A DNA stretch of 64,000 nt from Cyclobacterium marinum DSM 745 (GCF_000222485.1 NC_015914.1:2862501-2926500); one strand, 5' to 3'. Shown: positions 1-10,531, numbered from the stretch's first letter. The notes: generated by a model not told the origin, from the sequence alone. Program-made: numbers and translations.

Positions 1-2
1 GG

Positions 3-514
<512 letters not shown>

Positions 515-520
515 CATTTG

Positions 521-607
521 ATTCAGAGCATTCCGATTTACATCGGAAGGGTCGGGGGTTCGAATCCCTCAACTCCCACCACAAGCCTTTTAGAAGGCTT
601 TTTTTAT
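521..607 (+). other. tRNA-Val-like 3' fragment plus terminator, copy 2
   Basis: Sequence identical to copy 1 as far as I can see: tRNA 3' part at 521-581 with T-arm, acceptor 3' strand and CCA, then the AAGCCTT hairpin and T-run to about 607. Confidence 0.85.
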
Positions 608-609
608 TT

Positions 610-864
610 ATGCACTGTCACTTTTATATATTGTTTTCCAGATGCAAAAATCGATATTATATCGGAGCGAGCTGTGATGAACTTAAAGAAAGGGTTCGCA
701 GGCATAATTCCAACCACAAGAAAGGTTTTACGGGAACAGTGAATGACTGGGAGTTGGTTTATTCTGAAGACTTTAAATCAAAGGAGGAAGCCTTCTCCAG
801 AGAGCGGGAAGTTAAAAAATGGAAAAGCCGTAAGAAAATTGAGACGCTAATAAGCTCAACATGA
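610..864 (+). CDS. GIY-YIG nuclease family minigene, copy 2
   Basis: 84 aa, same start context and motifs as the 260-514 copy. It differs at a few residues, including K11R and T21S directly after the YIG motif. The GIY/YIG strands, the RRHN helix and the REREVKKWK catalytic helix are all kept, so it is probably functional. It is followed immediately by the next tRNA-like tail. Confidence 0.85.
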   Translation: MHCHFYILFSRCKNRYYIGASCDELKERVRRHNSNHKKGFTGTVNDWELVYSEDFKSKEEAFSREREVKKWKSRKKIETLISST

Positions 865-870
865 CATTTG

Positions 871-957
871 ATTCAGAGCATTCCGATTTACATCGGAAGG
901 GTCGGGGGTTCGAATCCCTCAACTCCCACCACAAGCCTTTTAGAAGGCTTTTTTTAT
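871..957 (+). other. tRNA-Val-like 3' fragment plus terminator, copy 3
   Basis: tRNA 3' part at 871-931 ending in CCA, followed by the same terminator hairpin, as in copies 1 and 2. Confidence 0.85.
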
Positions 958-959
958 TT

Positions 960-1221
960 ATGCACTGTCACTTTTATATATTGTTTTCCAGATGCAAAAA
1001 CCAAAAACCGATATTATATCGGAGCGACCTGTGATGAACTTAAAGAAAGAGTTCGCAGGCATAATTCCCACCACAAGAAAGGCTTTACGGGAACAGTGAA
1101 TGACTGGGAGTTGGTTTATTCTGAAGACTTTAAATCAAAGGAGGAAGCCTTCTCCAGAGAGCGGGAAGTTAAAAAATGGAAAAGCCGTAAGAAAATTGAG
1201 ACGCTAATAAGCTCAACATGA
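960..1221 (+). pseudogene. GIY-YIG minigene, copy 3, frameshifted by a 7-bp duplication
   Basis: The usual ATG lies at 960, but a tandem duplication of the 7-mer AAAAACC near 993-1006 shifts the frame. Reading from 960 then ends at a TGA at about 1032, before the YIG motif. The downstream GIY-YIG frame is still open to 1221. It could only be reached from an upstream in-frame ATG inside the tRNA-like region (868), which would give a chimeric N-terminus lacking the normal first strand. Most likely a dead copy. Confidence 0.75.
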
Positions 1222-1572
<351 letters not shown>

Positions 1573-1578
1573 CATTTG

Positions 1579-1665
1579 ATTCAGACCCTTCCGATTTACA
1601 TCGGAAGGGTCGGGGGTTCGAATCCCTCAACTCCCACCACAAGCCTTTTAGAAGGCTTTTTTTAT
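1579..1665 (+). other. tRNA-Val-like 3' fragment plus terminator, copy 5, with perfected palindrome
   Basis: tRNA 3' part at 1579-1639. Here GAGCA in front of the anticodon arm is replaced by GACCC. The element becomes a perfect inverted repeat, GACCCTTCCGA and TCGGAAGGGTC around the 6-base loop TTTACA. In the other copies the outer part of this hairpin is mismatched. The D-stem GAGC is destroyed, so this copy cannot fold as a normal tRNA. The terminator follows at 1641-1665. Confidence 0.8.
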
Positions 1666-1667
1666 TT

Positions 1668-1922
1668 ATGCACTGTCACTTTTATATATTGTTTTCCAGG
1701 TGCAAAAACCGATATTATATCAGAGCGACCTGTGATGAACTTAAAGAAAGGGTCCGTAGGTATAATTCCAACCACAAGAAAGGTTTTACGGGAACAGTGA
1801 ATGACTGGGAGTTGGTTTATTCTGAAGACTTTAAATCAAAGGAGGAAGCCTTCTCCAGAGAGCGGGAAGTTAAAAAATGGAAAAGCCGTAAGAAAATTGA
1901 GACGCTAATAAGCTCAACATGA
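1668..1922 (+). CDS. GIY-YIG nuclease family minigene, copy 5 (YIG motif mutated)
   Basis: 84 aa open frame with the family layout, but the YIG motif reads YIR (glycine to arginine at about residue 19) and RRHN reads RRYN. The YIG glycine is a hallmark of the fold, so nuclease activity is probably lost although the frame is open. The C-terminal REREVKKWK helix is unchanged. Confidence 0.8.
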   Translation: MHCHFYILFSRCKNRYYIRATCDELKERVRRYNSNHKKGFTGTVNDWELVYSEDFKSKEEAFSREREVKKWKSRKKIETLISST

Positions 1923-1928
1923 CATTTG

Positions 1929-2017
1929 ATTCAGAGCATTCCGATTTACATCGGAAGGGTCGGGGGTTCGAATCCCTCAACTCCCACCACAAGCCTTTTT
2001 AGAAGGCTTTTTTTATT
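1929..2017 (+). other. tRNA-Val-like 3' fragment plus terminator, copy 6 (last)
   Basis: tRNA 3' part at 1929-1989 ending in CCA, followed by the terminator with the extra loop T, as in copy 4. Confidence 0.85.
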
Positions 2018-2018
2018 T

Positions 2019-2165
2019 ATGCACTGTCACTTTTATATATTGTTTTCCAGATGCAAAAACCGATATTATATCGGAGCGACCTGTGATGAACTTAAAGAAA
2101 GGGTTCGTAGGCATAATTCCAACCATAAGAAAGGCTTATTAACACCGGAATTTCTTTTTTTTTAA
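2019..2165 (+). pseudogene. GIY-YIG minigene, copy 6, truncated at the array end
   Basis: Starts like the other copies with intact GIY and YIG strands, then departs from them after HKKG at about 2139 and ends at 2165 after 48 codons. The DWELVY strand and the catalytic-glutamate helix are missing, so it cannot be an active nuclease. This marks the right boundary of the array. Confidence 0.85.
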
Positions 2166-2178
2166 CATTGGAAGGGTA

Positions 2179-2206
2179 AGCCATTTAATAATGGCCTTTT
2201 TTCCTT
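2179..2206 (+). terminator. Intrinsic terminator after the array
   Basis: GCCATT, loop TAAT, AATGGC, then a six-T run. It closes transcription from the array. The stretch from here to 2418 holds no other gene I can support. Confidence 0.7.
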
Positions 2207-2418
2207 TTAAAAAATGTATGTAACTTATCCGCGAGGAGAAGGTCCAAATAGTGTCTGCCTGAATATCTTTAGGAAAAAAAGGAACTAAGTTTAAATTAGG
2301 GTTAGATAGCTAATGGCATTCAACTAAAGGACTGGTCAACTAAATAGGGATGTATTTTTTCGGAAATTTTTCCAGAATTGTTGATTCCCATGCTGTATGC
2401 AAATCATTACTTCAATCA

Positions 2419-3015
2419 ATGAAAGCTGAAAAGGATCTTGTTCTTGGCCTAAAGAAAGGTGATAGTGAAGCCCTATCTATGATATATGATCAATACTATG
2501 AAGGTCTATATTTTTATTTATTAAAGTTCACTTCTCAAAAAGATTTGGTGCAGAATGCTGTGCAGGATTTATTTGTTGACTTATGGGCGTCAAGATCAAA
2601 GCTGGGTGAAATCAATTCACTCAAAGGGTATCTATTTGTTTCAGGCAAGAGGAAGTTATATCATCTTATTAAGTCCAATAAAAAAAAACAAATCGTTGAC
2701 TTGGCTTTTCCCACAGTGGTAGATGGAATGTTATTTCAATATTCACAAGAAGATTTTTTAGTTGAAATAGAAACCAATGAGGAAAGAAAAGATAGGCTTT
2801 TAACAGCGATTAATAGACTTCCATCTCGTCAAAAAGAAGCAATTTATTTGCGTTATTATGAAAAGTTAAATCTTGAGGAAATCAGTCAAATCCAAGGAAT
2901 TGCCTATCAGTCAGTCCTTAATAATTTACAAAGGGCACTACATACACTACGTTCTAACCCATTAATTGTCAATCTTTTTGAATGGGCTATATTCGCATTT
3001 ATTTGTTTGGCATAA
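2419..3015 (+). CDS. ECF-type RNA polymerase sigma factor
   Basis: 198 aa from the ATG at 2419 (MKAEKD). An upstream in-frame ATG at 2350 would add 23 residues without family similarity. Region 2 is at about residues 15-80 and region 4 at about 138-182, with the LPSRQKEAIYLRYYE entry and a helix-turn-helix. The last 18 or so residues are strongly hydrophobic, suggesting membrane association. It is followed by fecR and susC/susD, the usual order for an anti-sigma-controlled polysaccharide locus. It probably drives transcription of susC and the genes after it when the STN domain of SusC signals substrate. The 69 bp around 3050-3129 are a likely target promoter region. Confidence 0.88.
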   Translation: MKAEKDLVLGLKKGDSEALSMIYDQYYEGLYFYLLKFTSQKDLVQNAVQDLFVDLWASRSKLGEINSLKGYLFVSGKRKLYHLIKSNKKKQIVDLAFPTVVDGMLFQYSQEDFLVEIETNEERKDRLLTAINRLPSRQKEAIYLRYYEKLNLEEISQIQGIAYQSVLNNLQRALHTLRSNPLIVNLFEWAIFAFICLA

Positions 3016-3129
3016 GATTTATCATAAATTTTTTCTGATTTTTTGAGTATCTGAGCACGATATGAGTCTCTTTATATAAAAGCCTACGATTTTGGCTAAA
3101 GTAATTGATAGACTGATTATTCAAAAAAA

Positions 3130-4035
3130 TTGAAGAATTCCAAACCAATATTTGAGGACCTGACCAAAGAAGGCGAAAATCCTGTCAAGGTGGTTTTTGC
3201 CAAACGCACACTGTCTAAAACTGTTCTTGCTCAAGAGAAAAATAAATTACTAAAGAGGGTAACCAACGATAATGCACTCCTTGAAAAAAAATCTGTGGGA
3301 TTGAAGAGTTGGAGAACCACTATTTTTAGGTATGCGGCGGCAGCTGTCGTATTGGTTGTAAGTATGATGGCTGCCCTTAGCATAGATAAGGTAAGGCATC
3401 AAACAGCTTACGGAGAGGTTGCGAGTGTTCAATTACCGGATGGAACTTTAGTAACGCTCAATGGAAATTCCCAATTAAAGTATTCAAGGTTGTATTGGTG
3501 GTTTATGGAGGAAAGAAAGGTGGCCCTCAAAGGAGAAGCCTTTTTTGATGTGGTCAAACGAAAAACAAAGGAAGGGGATATGAAATTTCAAGTATTTACT
3601 GAGCACTTGAAGGTAGAAGTTTTGGGGACAGCATTTAATGTTATAGACAGGTCTAATCAAGAAGTAGTAGTATTGGAAGAGGGGAGTGTGCAAGTTAAGG
3701 TTTTATCCAATGAGACCACGCTGCCTTTATTGCCGGGAGAGTACATGAGCTATAATAAAATTGATAATAAGCTGGAACATGGCTCAGTTGTAACAGAAGG
3801 CTATACCTCTTGGAAGGACAATTATATTATTCTTGACAACAAAACCTTAGGAGACCTTGCTCGGATCATCAATACAGTTTACGGAAAGAAAGTAGTATTC
3901 AAAAATAATGCAGACAAAGATATAATTCTTGAAGGGAAAGTCCCTTCCAATGAAATCAATGTTTTAATCCATGCCTTAAAATTGGCAACAAACCTTAAAA
4001 TACATATGGAAGGAGATACTGTATTTGTCAATTGA
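3130..4035 (+). CDS. FecR family anti-sigma / sigma regulator
   Basis: About 301 aa. One membrane segment at about residues 63-84 divides a basic cytoplasmic N-terminus from a periplasmic FecR domain (about 98-190) and a C-terminal DUF4974-like STN-type domain (about 235-301). The start is probably TTG at 3130: in-frame stops lie just upstream and no in-frame ATG occurs before the membrane segment. The cytoplasmic part is short compared with FecR proteins that carry a full anti-sigma domain. It should transduce a signal from the STN domain of the SusC encoded 54 bp downstream to the sigma factor at 2419. Confidence 0.85.
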   Translation: MKNSKPIFEDLTKEGENPVKVVFAKRTLSKTVLAQEKNKLLKRVTNDNALLEKKSVGLKSWRTTIFRYAAAAVVLVVSMMAALSIDKVRHQTAYGEVASVQLPDGTLVTLNGNSQLKYSRLYWWFMEERKVALKGEAFFDVVKRKTKEGDMKFQVFTEHLKVEVLGTAFNVIDRSNQEVVVLEEGSVQVKVLSNETTLPLLPGEYMSYNKIDNKLEHGSVVTEGYTSWKDNYIILDNKTLGDLARIINTVYGKKVVFKNNADKDIILEGKVPSNEINVLIHALKLATNLKIHMEGDTVFVN

Positions 4036-4089
4036 GACAAACTCAAATCGTGCACTACTCAATTAATATTAACAATAAAAACCCAATTT

Positions 4090-7000
4090 ATGAGAAATTA
4101 TTATTACACCATAGCATTGCTGCTGTGCTTGTTTAATTTAGGAAACAACCAATATTCCTTAGGGCAGGAGTTGCTTTCTTTTAACAAATTCGACAATCAT
4201 AAGCAGTCGAATGAAGCTGCAAAAACCATGACTTTCAAAAAGGCCATGGAGCAATTTGGAAACCATTATGGGGTTTCATTTTTGTATCGCAAAGACTTAT
4301 TGGATCACCAATTGGTAAGCCCTCCTAGTTTATCCGGAGATAAAGGTAAAGGACTAGAAGATATGCTTGCACCTTTAGGTGTGAGCTATAAAGAACTCCG
4401 CAAAGATTATATCGTTATTTTTTCAAGGGAAGAAAAAAATGGGAATGAAGAAGATAAAATTGATCATTCCCAGCTGCGCTTTGATTCAGTAATCAAAGGG
4501 GTGATTACTGAAGAGAGTGGTGAGCCATTACCCGGAGCCACAATAATGGTGAAAGGGACAAATATTGGAACTGTAACTGATCTAGATGGAGCATATACTA
4601 TCACTATTCCGGACAATATAGAGAACCCGGTATTAGAATTTTCTTTTATAGGTTTCAGTCCCCAAGAAGTAGTCGTTGGGACACAAACAGAAATTAATGT
4701 GACTTTATCCGATAACCTTGCTTCACTGAATGAAGTAGTAGTTATTGGTTATGGTGCCGTCAAGAAAAGTGATCTTACAGGTGCTGTATCCTCTGTTAAA
4801 GCCAGTGAAATTCAGCAAACACCTATTACTTCTATAGATCAAGGACTTGTCGGTCGAGCCTCTGGAGTAATGGTGACCCAAACATCAGGAATGCCAGGAG
4901 CAGTAGCCTCTATTCGTATCCGTGGTTCAAGTTCTCTTCAAGGTGGAAATGAACCATTGTATGTAATTGATGGATTCCCCGTCTATAGTGGGGCAGGTTT
5001 TGGAGAAACAGGAGGTAATGCTCGGATGAGTGGATTGTCTACCATCAATCCTGCAGATATTGAGTCTATTGAAATACTTAAAGATGCATCCGCGACTGCT
5101 ATTTATGGGGCAAGAGCTGCCAATGGAGTTGTACTAATAACGACTAAGAGCGGTAAAGAGGGGCGTGATCAGGTTACTTTTGATGCTTATTATGGCGTAC
5201 AAAAAGTTGTTCAGAAAATTGATGTGATGAACGCTTATGATTATGCCACTTTGGTCAATGAAGCTTATACCAACGATGGCTTAAGCCCCGTATATGGTGC
5301 AGATAAGATGGCTGAACTTCAGGCCAACCCTAAAGGTACAGATTGGCAAGAAGAAATATTTAGAGCTGCTCCTGTGCAGAATTACCAATTGTCGTTTTCA
5401 GGAGGGGATAAAAAGACGAATTATGCGGTTTCAGGAAATTATTTTAACCAAGAAGGCGTCATTATCAATTCGGGTTTTAAACGCTATTCCGGTAGAGTTA
5501 ATATCGCAAGAAATATTAGCAATAAGTTCAAGGTAGGTACCAACTTTAATGTAAGTAAGACCATGTCGAATGCAGTACCAACGGATGCCGGAGGATCTGG
5601 AGGCGTGGTAACAGGAGCCATGAAATTTAACCCTATTCTTCCTGTATACTCCAACCAAGAACTAGGTATTTATACCCAAGTTAACAGCCCGGGAATTATT
5701 TACCCTAATCCGGTTGCTTCTGCCCTCGAGCAAGTTAGAGAAAGTGCCATGTTACGTGTTTTAGGTAATATTTTTGGGGAGTACGAATTTGTGCCAAACT
5801 TAGTGGGAAAAGTGTCTTTCGGTACTGATCTAGTAAATACAAAATTTGATACGTTTATTCCTACCAGTATTTTTGAGTCTAATGGTATCGCAAAGGCTAC
5901 AGTCAATGGTGGGTATACAACAAATTGGTTGAATGAAAATACTTTAAGTTGGAATAAAAAAATTAGTGATTTGCACAGTGTGTCTCTTTTGGGGGGAATT
6001 ACTTTCCAGAAGAATTTCTATGAAAGTTTAATGGCGTCTTCGCAAGATTTCGTAAATAATTCACTGGAAGAAAACGCCTTAGGTTCAGGTTCAGTTTACA
6101 ACCAGCCGGGATCTTCTAAAACCGAATGGAGCTTGGTATCCTACTTAGGTAGAGTCAATTATAACTTTAATGAAAAATATTTACTTTCCCTAAATGGACG
6201 AATAGACGGTTCCTCTAGGTTTGGTGACAATAACAAATATGCATTTTTCCCTTCCGGAGCATTGGCTTGGAGAGCAATTGAGGAAGATTTTATTCAAAAC
6301 ATGAATGTCTTCTCTAACCTCAAAGCTAGGATAAGTTATGGTGTAACAGGTAACCAAGAGATAGGTTTATACAACTCTTTGCCTACCTTAACGAATACGA
6401 CTTATACAATCGGAGGAGCATTGGCGACAGGGTTTTACCCCAATTCAATTCCTAACCCCAATTTGAGATGGGAGAAAACCTCCCAATTTGACTTCGGATT
6501 AGATTTTGGATTTTTTGATGAGAGGTTAAGGTTTACAACCGATTACTACTTCAAAAAAACCATTGATTTGATTTATAATGTAGCTGTACCTTTTGTATCC
6601 GGATTTGGTTCTTCTTTACAAAATATAGGAAGTATTCAAAACCAAGGGGTTGAATTAATGATTGGCGCAGATATCTTGGCACAAACTGAATTGAAATGGA
6701 CTTCCTCATTCAACATTTCTTTTAACCGTAACAAAGTATTAGAATTGGGTGGTGAAAGTTACAAGGATGTTGGAGGTGGAGACGGCCACTTGAAAACAGG
6801 ATCCGTTCACCGTTTAATAGTTGGGCAGCCTATAGGTTTGTTTTATGGATATGTTTCAGATGGGATTATCCAAAATGCTGAAGAATTGGCTGCCGGACCT
6901 GTAGGTCCTACCAATTGGATTGGTGGAAGAAGGTACTTGGATATCAGTGGGCCAAATGGTGTTCCTGATGGAGTAGTCAATGCCACTTATGATAGAGCCA

Positions 7001-7506
7001 TTATTGGAGATCCAAATCCTGATTTTTTTGGAGGATTTACCAATACCATATCCTATAAAGGATTTGAATTGAATGCATTCACACAGTTTTCATATGGAGC
7101 AGATATTTTTAATTACAATGCCATGGAGTTAGAGTTACCTTCCGGAGGGCAGAATGTTTACAGCGATTTAGTAAACCGGTGGACCCCAAACAACCCTAGT
7201 GATGTGTACCCCAAGGCCACTACCAACAGGTCGGCAGTATTTAGTGATGTATTTATGGAAGATGGATCCTATCTAAAAATCAAAACCTTAACCTTAGGAT
7301 ATACCTTCCCTGCTTCAGAAATCAAGGCACTTAGTGGATTAAAGTTATACATAACAGGTCAAAACCTATTTACTTTCACCAACTACTCCGGTTATGATCC
7401 GGAAGTAAGTTATCGTGGTGCAACCAACCTTCAGTTAGGAGAAGATTTTGGAGGCTATCCACAGTCCAGAACGTTTATGATAGGGGCCAAAATTAACTTC
7501 CAATAA
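4090..7506 (+). CDS. SusC/RagA-type TonB-linked outer membrane transporter with STN domain
   Basis: 1138 aa. Signal peptide at about 1-26 and STN (secretin/TonB N-terminal) domain at about 48-115. A carboxypeptidase-regulatory-like domain at about 138-222 is followed by the SusC signature EVVVIGYG, a TonB plug (about 235-345) and a long 22-strand-type beta barrel ending in KINFQ. It imports oligosaccharides across the outer membrane together with the SusD lipoprotein encoded 13 bp downstream. The STN domain is found in the subset of SusC proteins that signal to FecR, which fits the preceding gene. Confidence 0.95.
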   Translation: MRNYYYTIALLLCLFNLGNNQYSLGQELLSFNKFDNHKQSNEAAKTMTFKKAMEQFGNHYGVSFLYRKDLLDHQLVSPPSLSGDKGKGLEDMLAPLGVSYKELRKDYIVIFSREEKNGNEEDKIDHSQLRFDSVIKGVITEESGEPLPGATIMVKGTNIGTVTDLDGAYTITIPDNIENPVLEFSFIGFSPQEVVVGTQTEINVTLSDNLASLNEVVVIGYGAVKKSDLTGAVSSVKASEIQQTPITSIDQGLVGRASGVMVTQTSGMPGAVASIRIRGSSSLQGGNEPLYVIDGFPVYSGAGFGETGGNARMSGLSTINPADIESIEILKDASATAIYGARAANGVVLITTKSGKEGRDQVTFDAYYGVQKVVQKIDVMNAYDYATLVNEAYTNDGLSPVYGADKMAELQANPKGTDWQEEIFRAAPVQNYQLSFSGGDKKTNYAVSGNYFNQEGVIINSGFKRYSGRVNIARNISNKFKVGTNFNVSKTMSNAVPTDAGGSGGVVTGAMKFNPILPVYSNQELGIYTQVNSPGIIYPNPVASALEQVRESAMLRVLGNIFGEYEFVPNLVGKVSFGTDLVNTKFDTFIPTSIFESNGIAKATVNGGYTTNWLNENTLSWNKKISDLHSVSLLGGITFQKNFYESLMASSQDFVNNSLEENALGSGSVYNQPGSSKTEWSLVSYLGRVNYNFNEKYLLSLNGRIDGSSRFGDNNKYAFFPSGALAWRAIEEDFIQNMNVFSNLKARISYGVTGNQEIGLYNSLPTLTNTTYTIGGALATGFYPNSIPNPNLRWEKTSQFDFGLDFGFFDERLRFTTDYYFKKTIDLIYNVAVPFVSGFGSSLQNIGSIQNQGVELMIGADILAQTELKWTSSFNISFNRNKVLELGGESYKDVGGGDGHLKTGSVHRLIVGQPIGLFYGYVSDGIIQNAEELAAGPVGPTNWIGGRRYLDISGPNGVPDGVVNATYDRAIIGDPNPDFFGGFTNTISYKGFELNAFTQFSYGADIFNYNAMELELPSGGQNVYSDLVNRWTPNNPSDVYPKATTNRSAVFSDVFMEDGSYLKIKTLTLGYTFPASEIKALSGLKLYITGQNLFTFTNYSGYDPEVSYRGATNLQLGEDFGGYPQSRTFMIGAKINFQ

Positions 7507-7519
7507 ATCGCAGACAAAC

Positions 7520-9010
7520 ATGAAAAATATAAAACATATTGCATTTTTATTTCTACTTCTAAGTTCAACTTCTTGTATGGATGAGTTCTTGAAAGAGGCT
7601 CCGGAAGATAGATTTGTAATTGGTAATTTCTACAGTAGTCAGTCAGACGCTGAAGCGGCGGTAACAGCAGTTTACAGAAAATTATATGACATCTATGAAC
7701 GAAATATGTTCATCTTAAATGATCTCCCTGCGGATACCGAAAAGAATGGTTTGGGAATGCCAAATCAATACCTTCAAAACCTCGAATATTTGAGACATAC
7801 CTCAGAAAATCAATTTACGAGTACCATGTGGCAACAAAACTATGATGGGATTGCTAGAGCAAATACAGCCATTCTTAATATTCCTGCCATAGAGATGGAT
7901 GAAACCGTAAAAGCCAGACTAATTGGAGAGGCTAAATTTTTAAGAGCATTGTATTATTTCAATTTGGTACGTTTTTACGGAGATGTTCCGCTAATTTTAA
8001 AACTTGAATCTGTAGAAGATGCTTTAGGCCCCAGAGTTGCGAGTGCTGAGGTTTATCAGCAAATTATCAATGACCTGATGGATGCAGAGAGTAGCTTACC
8101 TGAAATTTATGCTGAAAATGATATAGGAAGAGCCACAAAGGGAGCTGCCAAAATTCTTTTAGGAAAGGTGTACCTGACCATGAAAGAATTTAATAAATCA
8201 GTTGAAAAATTGGCAGAGGTAATCAATAATGAAGGAGATTATGGATATGGTTTGCATGAAGACTATAGAGACAATTGGCGTCCGGCCACCGAGACTGGAA
8301 AAGAAATGGTATTTGGGATAGAGTTTATGGATCCCCCGGGAAATGGGAATTCCGCGATGGTGTTACAGGGACCAAAGTATTCTTTACCCGGAGGTTTTGC
8401 AGTGCTAGGTTTGGTTAATTCAAATGAGGCAGATATCCCCACAAGAGATCTTTATGATAGATTTACTGACGATGATGAGAGAAAAGCCGGGACATTCAGG
8501 ACTGATTTTGTAAGTCTCCTTGATGGGTCTATTCATACCTCTACCATTCCAATTTTCACAAAATATTGGGAAGAAAATGAAAGCAATCCGAGTAATAGCG
8601 ATGCCAATATGAATGTGATTCGATACGCAGATGCATTGTTAATGTATGCCGAGGCATTGAACGAAATAGGGCAGACCGAGGCCGCTGCAATTCCTCTCAA
8701 TAGAGTCATGGAAAGAGCCTATAATTCAACCTTACACAATGTTTCTGGGTTAAGCACTGATGATATGAGGACGCATATTTACGAGGAACGACACAAGGAA
8801 TTGGCTATGGAAGGACACCGTTGGTTTGACTTGGTTAGAACAGGCAGGTTTGTCCAACGAATGAAGGACCATGCTGCATATGAAGCAAGTGTAGCCGAAT
8901 CAAACAAAGTAGAATTGGCACAAAATATTAAAGACCATATGGTATTGATGCCGATTCCTCAGAGGGAAATAGATTTAAATCCGGAACTTACCCAAAACCC
9001 CGGGTATTAA
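7520..9010 (+). CDS. SusD/RagB family glycan-binding lipoprotein
   Basis: 496 aa. A lipoprotein signal ends in SSTSC (lipidated Cys about residue 19). The N-terminal SusD-like TPR region follows (FYSSQSDAEAAVTAVYRKLYD, then LIGEAKFLRALYYFNLVRFYGD), and the C-terminal RagB/SusD domain contains the ERHKELAMEGHRWFDLVRTG signature and ends in LTQNPGY. It forms the surface lid of the upstream SusC and binds the glycan substrate. It is translated from the same operon and closed by the terminator at 9025. Confidence 0.95.
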   Translation: MKNIKHIAFLFLLLSSTSCMDEFLKEAPEDRFVIGNFYSSQSDAEAAVTAVYRKLYDIYERNMFILNDLPADTEKNGLGMPNQYLQNLEYLRHTSENQFTSTMWQQNYDGIARANTAILNIPAIEMDETVKARLIGEAKFLRALYYFNLVRFYGDVPLILKLESVEDALGPRVASAEVYQQIINDLMDAESSLPEIYAENDIGRATKGAAKILLGKVYLTMKEFNKSVEKLAEVINNEGDYGYGLHEDYRDNWRPATETGKEMVFGIEFMDPPGNGNSAMVLQGPKYSLPGGFAVLGLVNSNEADIPTRDLYDRFTDDDERKAGTFRTDFVSLLDGSIHTSTIPIFTKYWEENESNPSNSDANMNVIRYADALLMYAEALNEIGQTEAAAIPLNRVMERAYNSTLHNVSGLSTDDMRTHIYEERHKELAMEGHRWFDLVRTGRFVQRMKDHAAYEASVAESNKVELAQNIKDHMVLMPIPQREIDLNPELTQNPGY

Positions 9011-9024
9011 CCCTATCTGAATAG

Positions 9025-9057
9025 GAGAGTGCATTGGTTTGCACTCTCTTTTCTTTT
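9025..9057 (+). terminator. Intrinsic terminator after susD
   Basis: Perfect 9-bp stem GAGAGTGCA / TGCACTCTC with a 6-base loop and a T-rich tail. It separates susCD from the sulfatase genes and may lower their expression relative to susCD. Confidence 0.8.
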
Positions 9058-9070
9058 ACCAATCGAAATT

Positions 9071-10531
9071 ATGTATAATAAGTTTTTGTGTACAATTGTA
9101 TTTATCGGCCTGTTTTTACATTCTTATGTTTGGGGCCAAGAGATTGGACTTCCTAACATAGTATTGATTTATGCAGATGATTTAGGATATGGAGATTTAG
9201 GGAGTTATGGAGCTCTTGATATTGAAACCCCTAACTTGGATAAGTTAGCCAATGAAGGCATGCGTTTCACAAACTTTGAAGTAGCTCAGGCTGTTTGTAG
9301 TGCATCAAGAGCCGGTATCATGACAGGCACCTATCCTAACCGAATAGGGTTAAGTGGTGCATTGAATCCTCACGCTATCATCGGACTTAATCCTTCGGAA
9401 GAAACTCTTGCAGAGTTGGTGAAAAAAGCCGGTAATTATAAGACAGCCTTATTTGGTAAGTGGCATTTGGGGCATCATAGGCCTTTTCTTCCACTGCAAC
9501 AGGGCTTTGATGAATTTGTTGGTCTTCCTTATTCCAACGACATGTGGAAATGGACCTATGACATGCATTTAGCAACTCCTGAAACCCATGCAAGAAAAGC
9601 AAGTTATCCGGAACTACCCCTTTTGCAAGGGAATACCACAAGAGCTTATATCAAAAACCTTGAGGATCAGGCAAAATTAACTACCCTATATACAGAGGAA
9701 GCTACTCGGTTTATTAAAGAAAATCAATCCGGTCCTTTTTTATTGGTTGTCCCTCACTCTATGCCCCATGTTCCTTTGGCGGTTTCGGAAAAATTTAAAG
9801 GAAAAAGTAATCAAGGGCTGTATGGTGATGTCATCATGGAAATTGATTGGTCGGTAGGAGAAATAATCAAAGCCTTGGATGATAATGAATTGTCAGAAAA
9901 TACCATTGTGATTTTTACTTCAGATAATGGCCCTTGGTTAAACTTTGGCGATCATGCTGGGTCTGCTGGGGGACTGAGAGAAGGTAAAGGGACTAGTTTT
10001 GAAGGTGGACAAAGGGTTCCATGTATTGTAAAATGGCCTGCAAAGATTCCGTCAGGAACAATAAATAATAATTTGGCCTCAACAATTGATTTTTTCCCGA
10101 CTTTTGCGGAAATTTTGCAAGTACCTTTACCTGAGAGAAAAATTGATGGGGTAAGTATTTTGGAACTTTGGGAAAATAAACCCGGAGCCAGACCAAGAGA
10201 AACTTTTAACTACTATTATCAAAAAAATGCCTTGGAAGCCATTAGGAAAGACAACTGGAAACTGGTGTTTCCGCATGTCCACAGGACCTATAAAGGGTCT
10301 ACCCTCGGAAAGGAAGGCGTGAATGGGCCCACAAAACAAGCCAAAACCGACCTGGCATTGTATGACCTGCGGAGAGATCCCGGTGAACGTTATGATGTTC
10401 AGGAAGAGAATCCAGAAATTGTTGCGGAATTATCAGCATTAGCAAAAGAGGTACGCAAAGACCTTGGCGATGACTTATTGGGAATTACCGGAGAAAACAG
10501 AAGAGAACCTGGAAGAATTAAATCAAATTAA
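9071..10531 (+). CDS. Sulfatase, family S1 (arylsulfatase A-like)
   Basis: 486 aa from the ATG at 9071. An earlier in-frame start at 9029 would begin inside the terminator hairpin and precede the signal peptide. Signal peptide at about 1-22 ending in WGQ, so periplasmic. Formylglycine motif CSASR with the modifiable Cys at residue 76. The paired Asp at 36-37 and the SDNGP segment supply calcium ligands, and the KWHLGHH and LREGKGTSFEGGQRVP blocks are typical of arylsulfatases. It should remove sulfate esters from glycans imported by the SusCD pair. It needs an anaerobic-type or FGE maturase, which is not in this window. Confidence 0.92.
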   Translation: MYNKFLCTIVFIGLFLHSYVWGQEIGLPNIVLIYADDLGYGDLGSYGALDIETPNLDKLANEGMRFTNFEVAQAVCSASRAGIMTGTYPNRIGLSGALNPHAIIGLNPSEETLAELVKKAGNYKTALFGKWHLGHHRPFLPLQQGFDEFVGLPYSNDMWKWTYDMHLATPETHARKASYPELPLLQGNTTRAYIKNLEDQAKLTTLYTEEATRFIKENQSGPFLLVVPHSMPHVPLAVSEKFKGKSNQGLYGDVIMEIDWSVGEIIKALDDNELSENTIVIFTSDNGPWLNFGDHAGSAGGLREGKGTSFEGGQRVPCIVKWPAKIPSGTINNNLASTIDFFPTFAEILQVPLPERKIDGVSILELWENKPGARPRETFNYYYQKNALEAIRKDNWKLVFPHVHRTYKGSTLGKEGVNGPTKQAKTDLALYDLRRDPGERYDVQEENPEIVAELSALAKEVRKDLGDDLLGITGENRREPGRIKSN

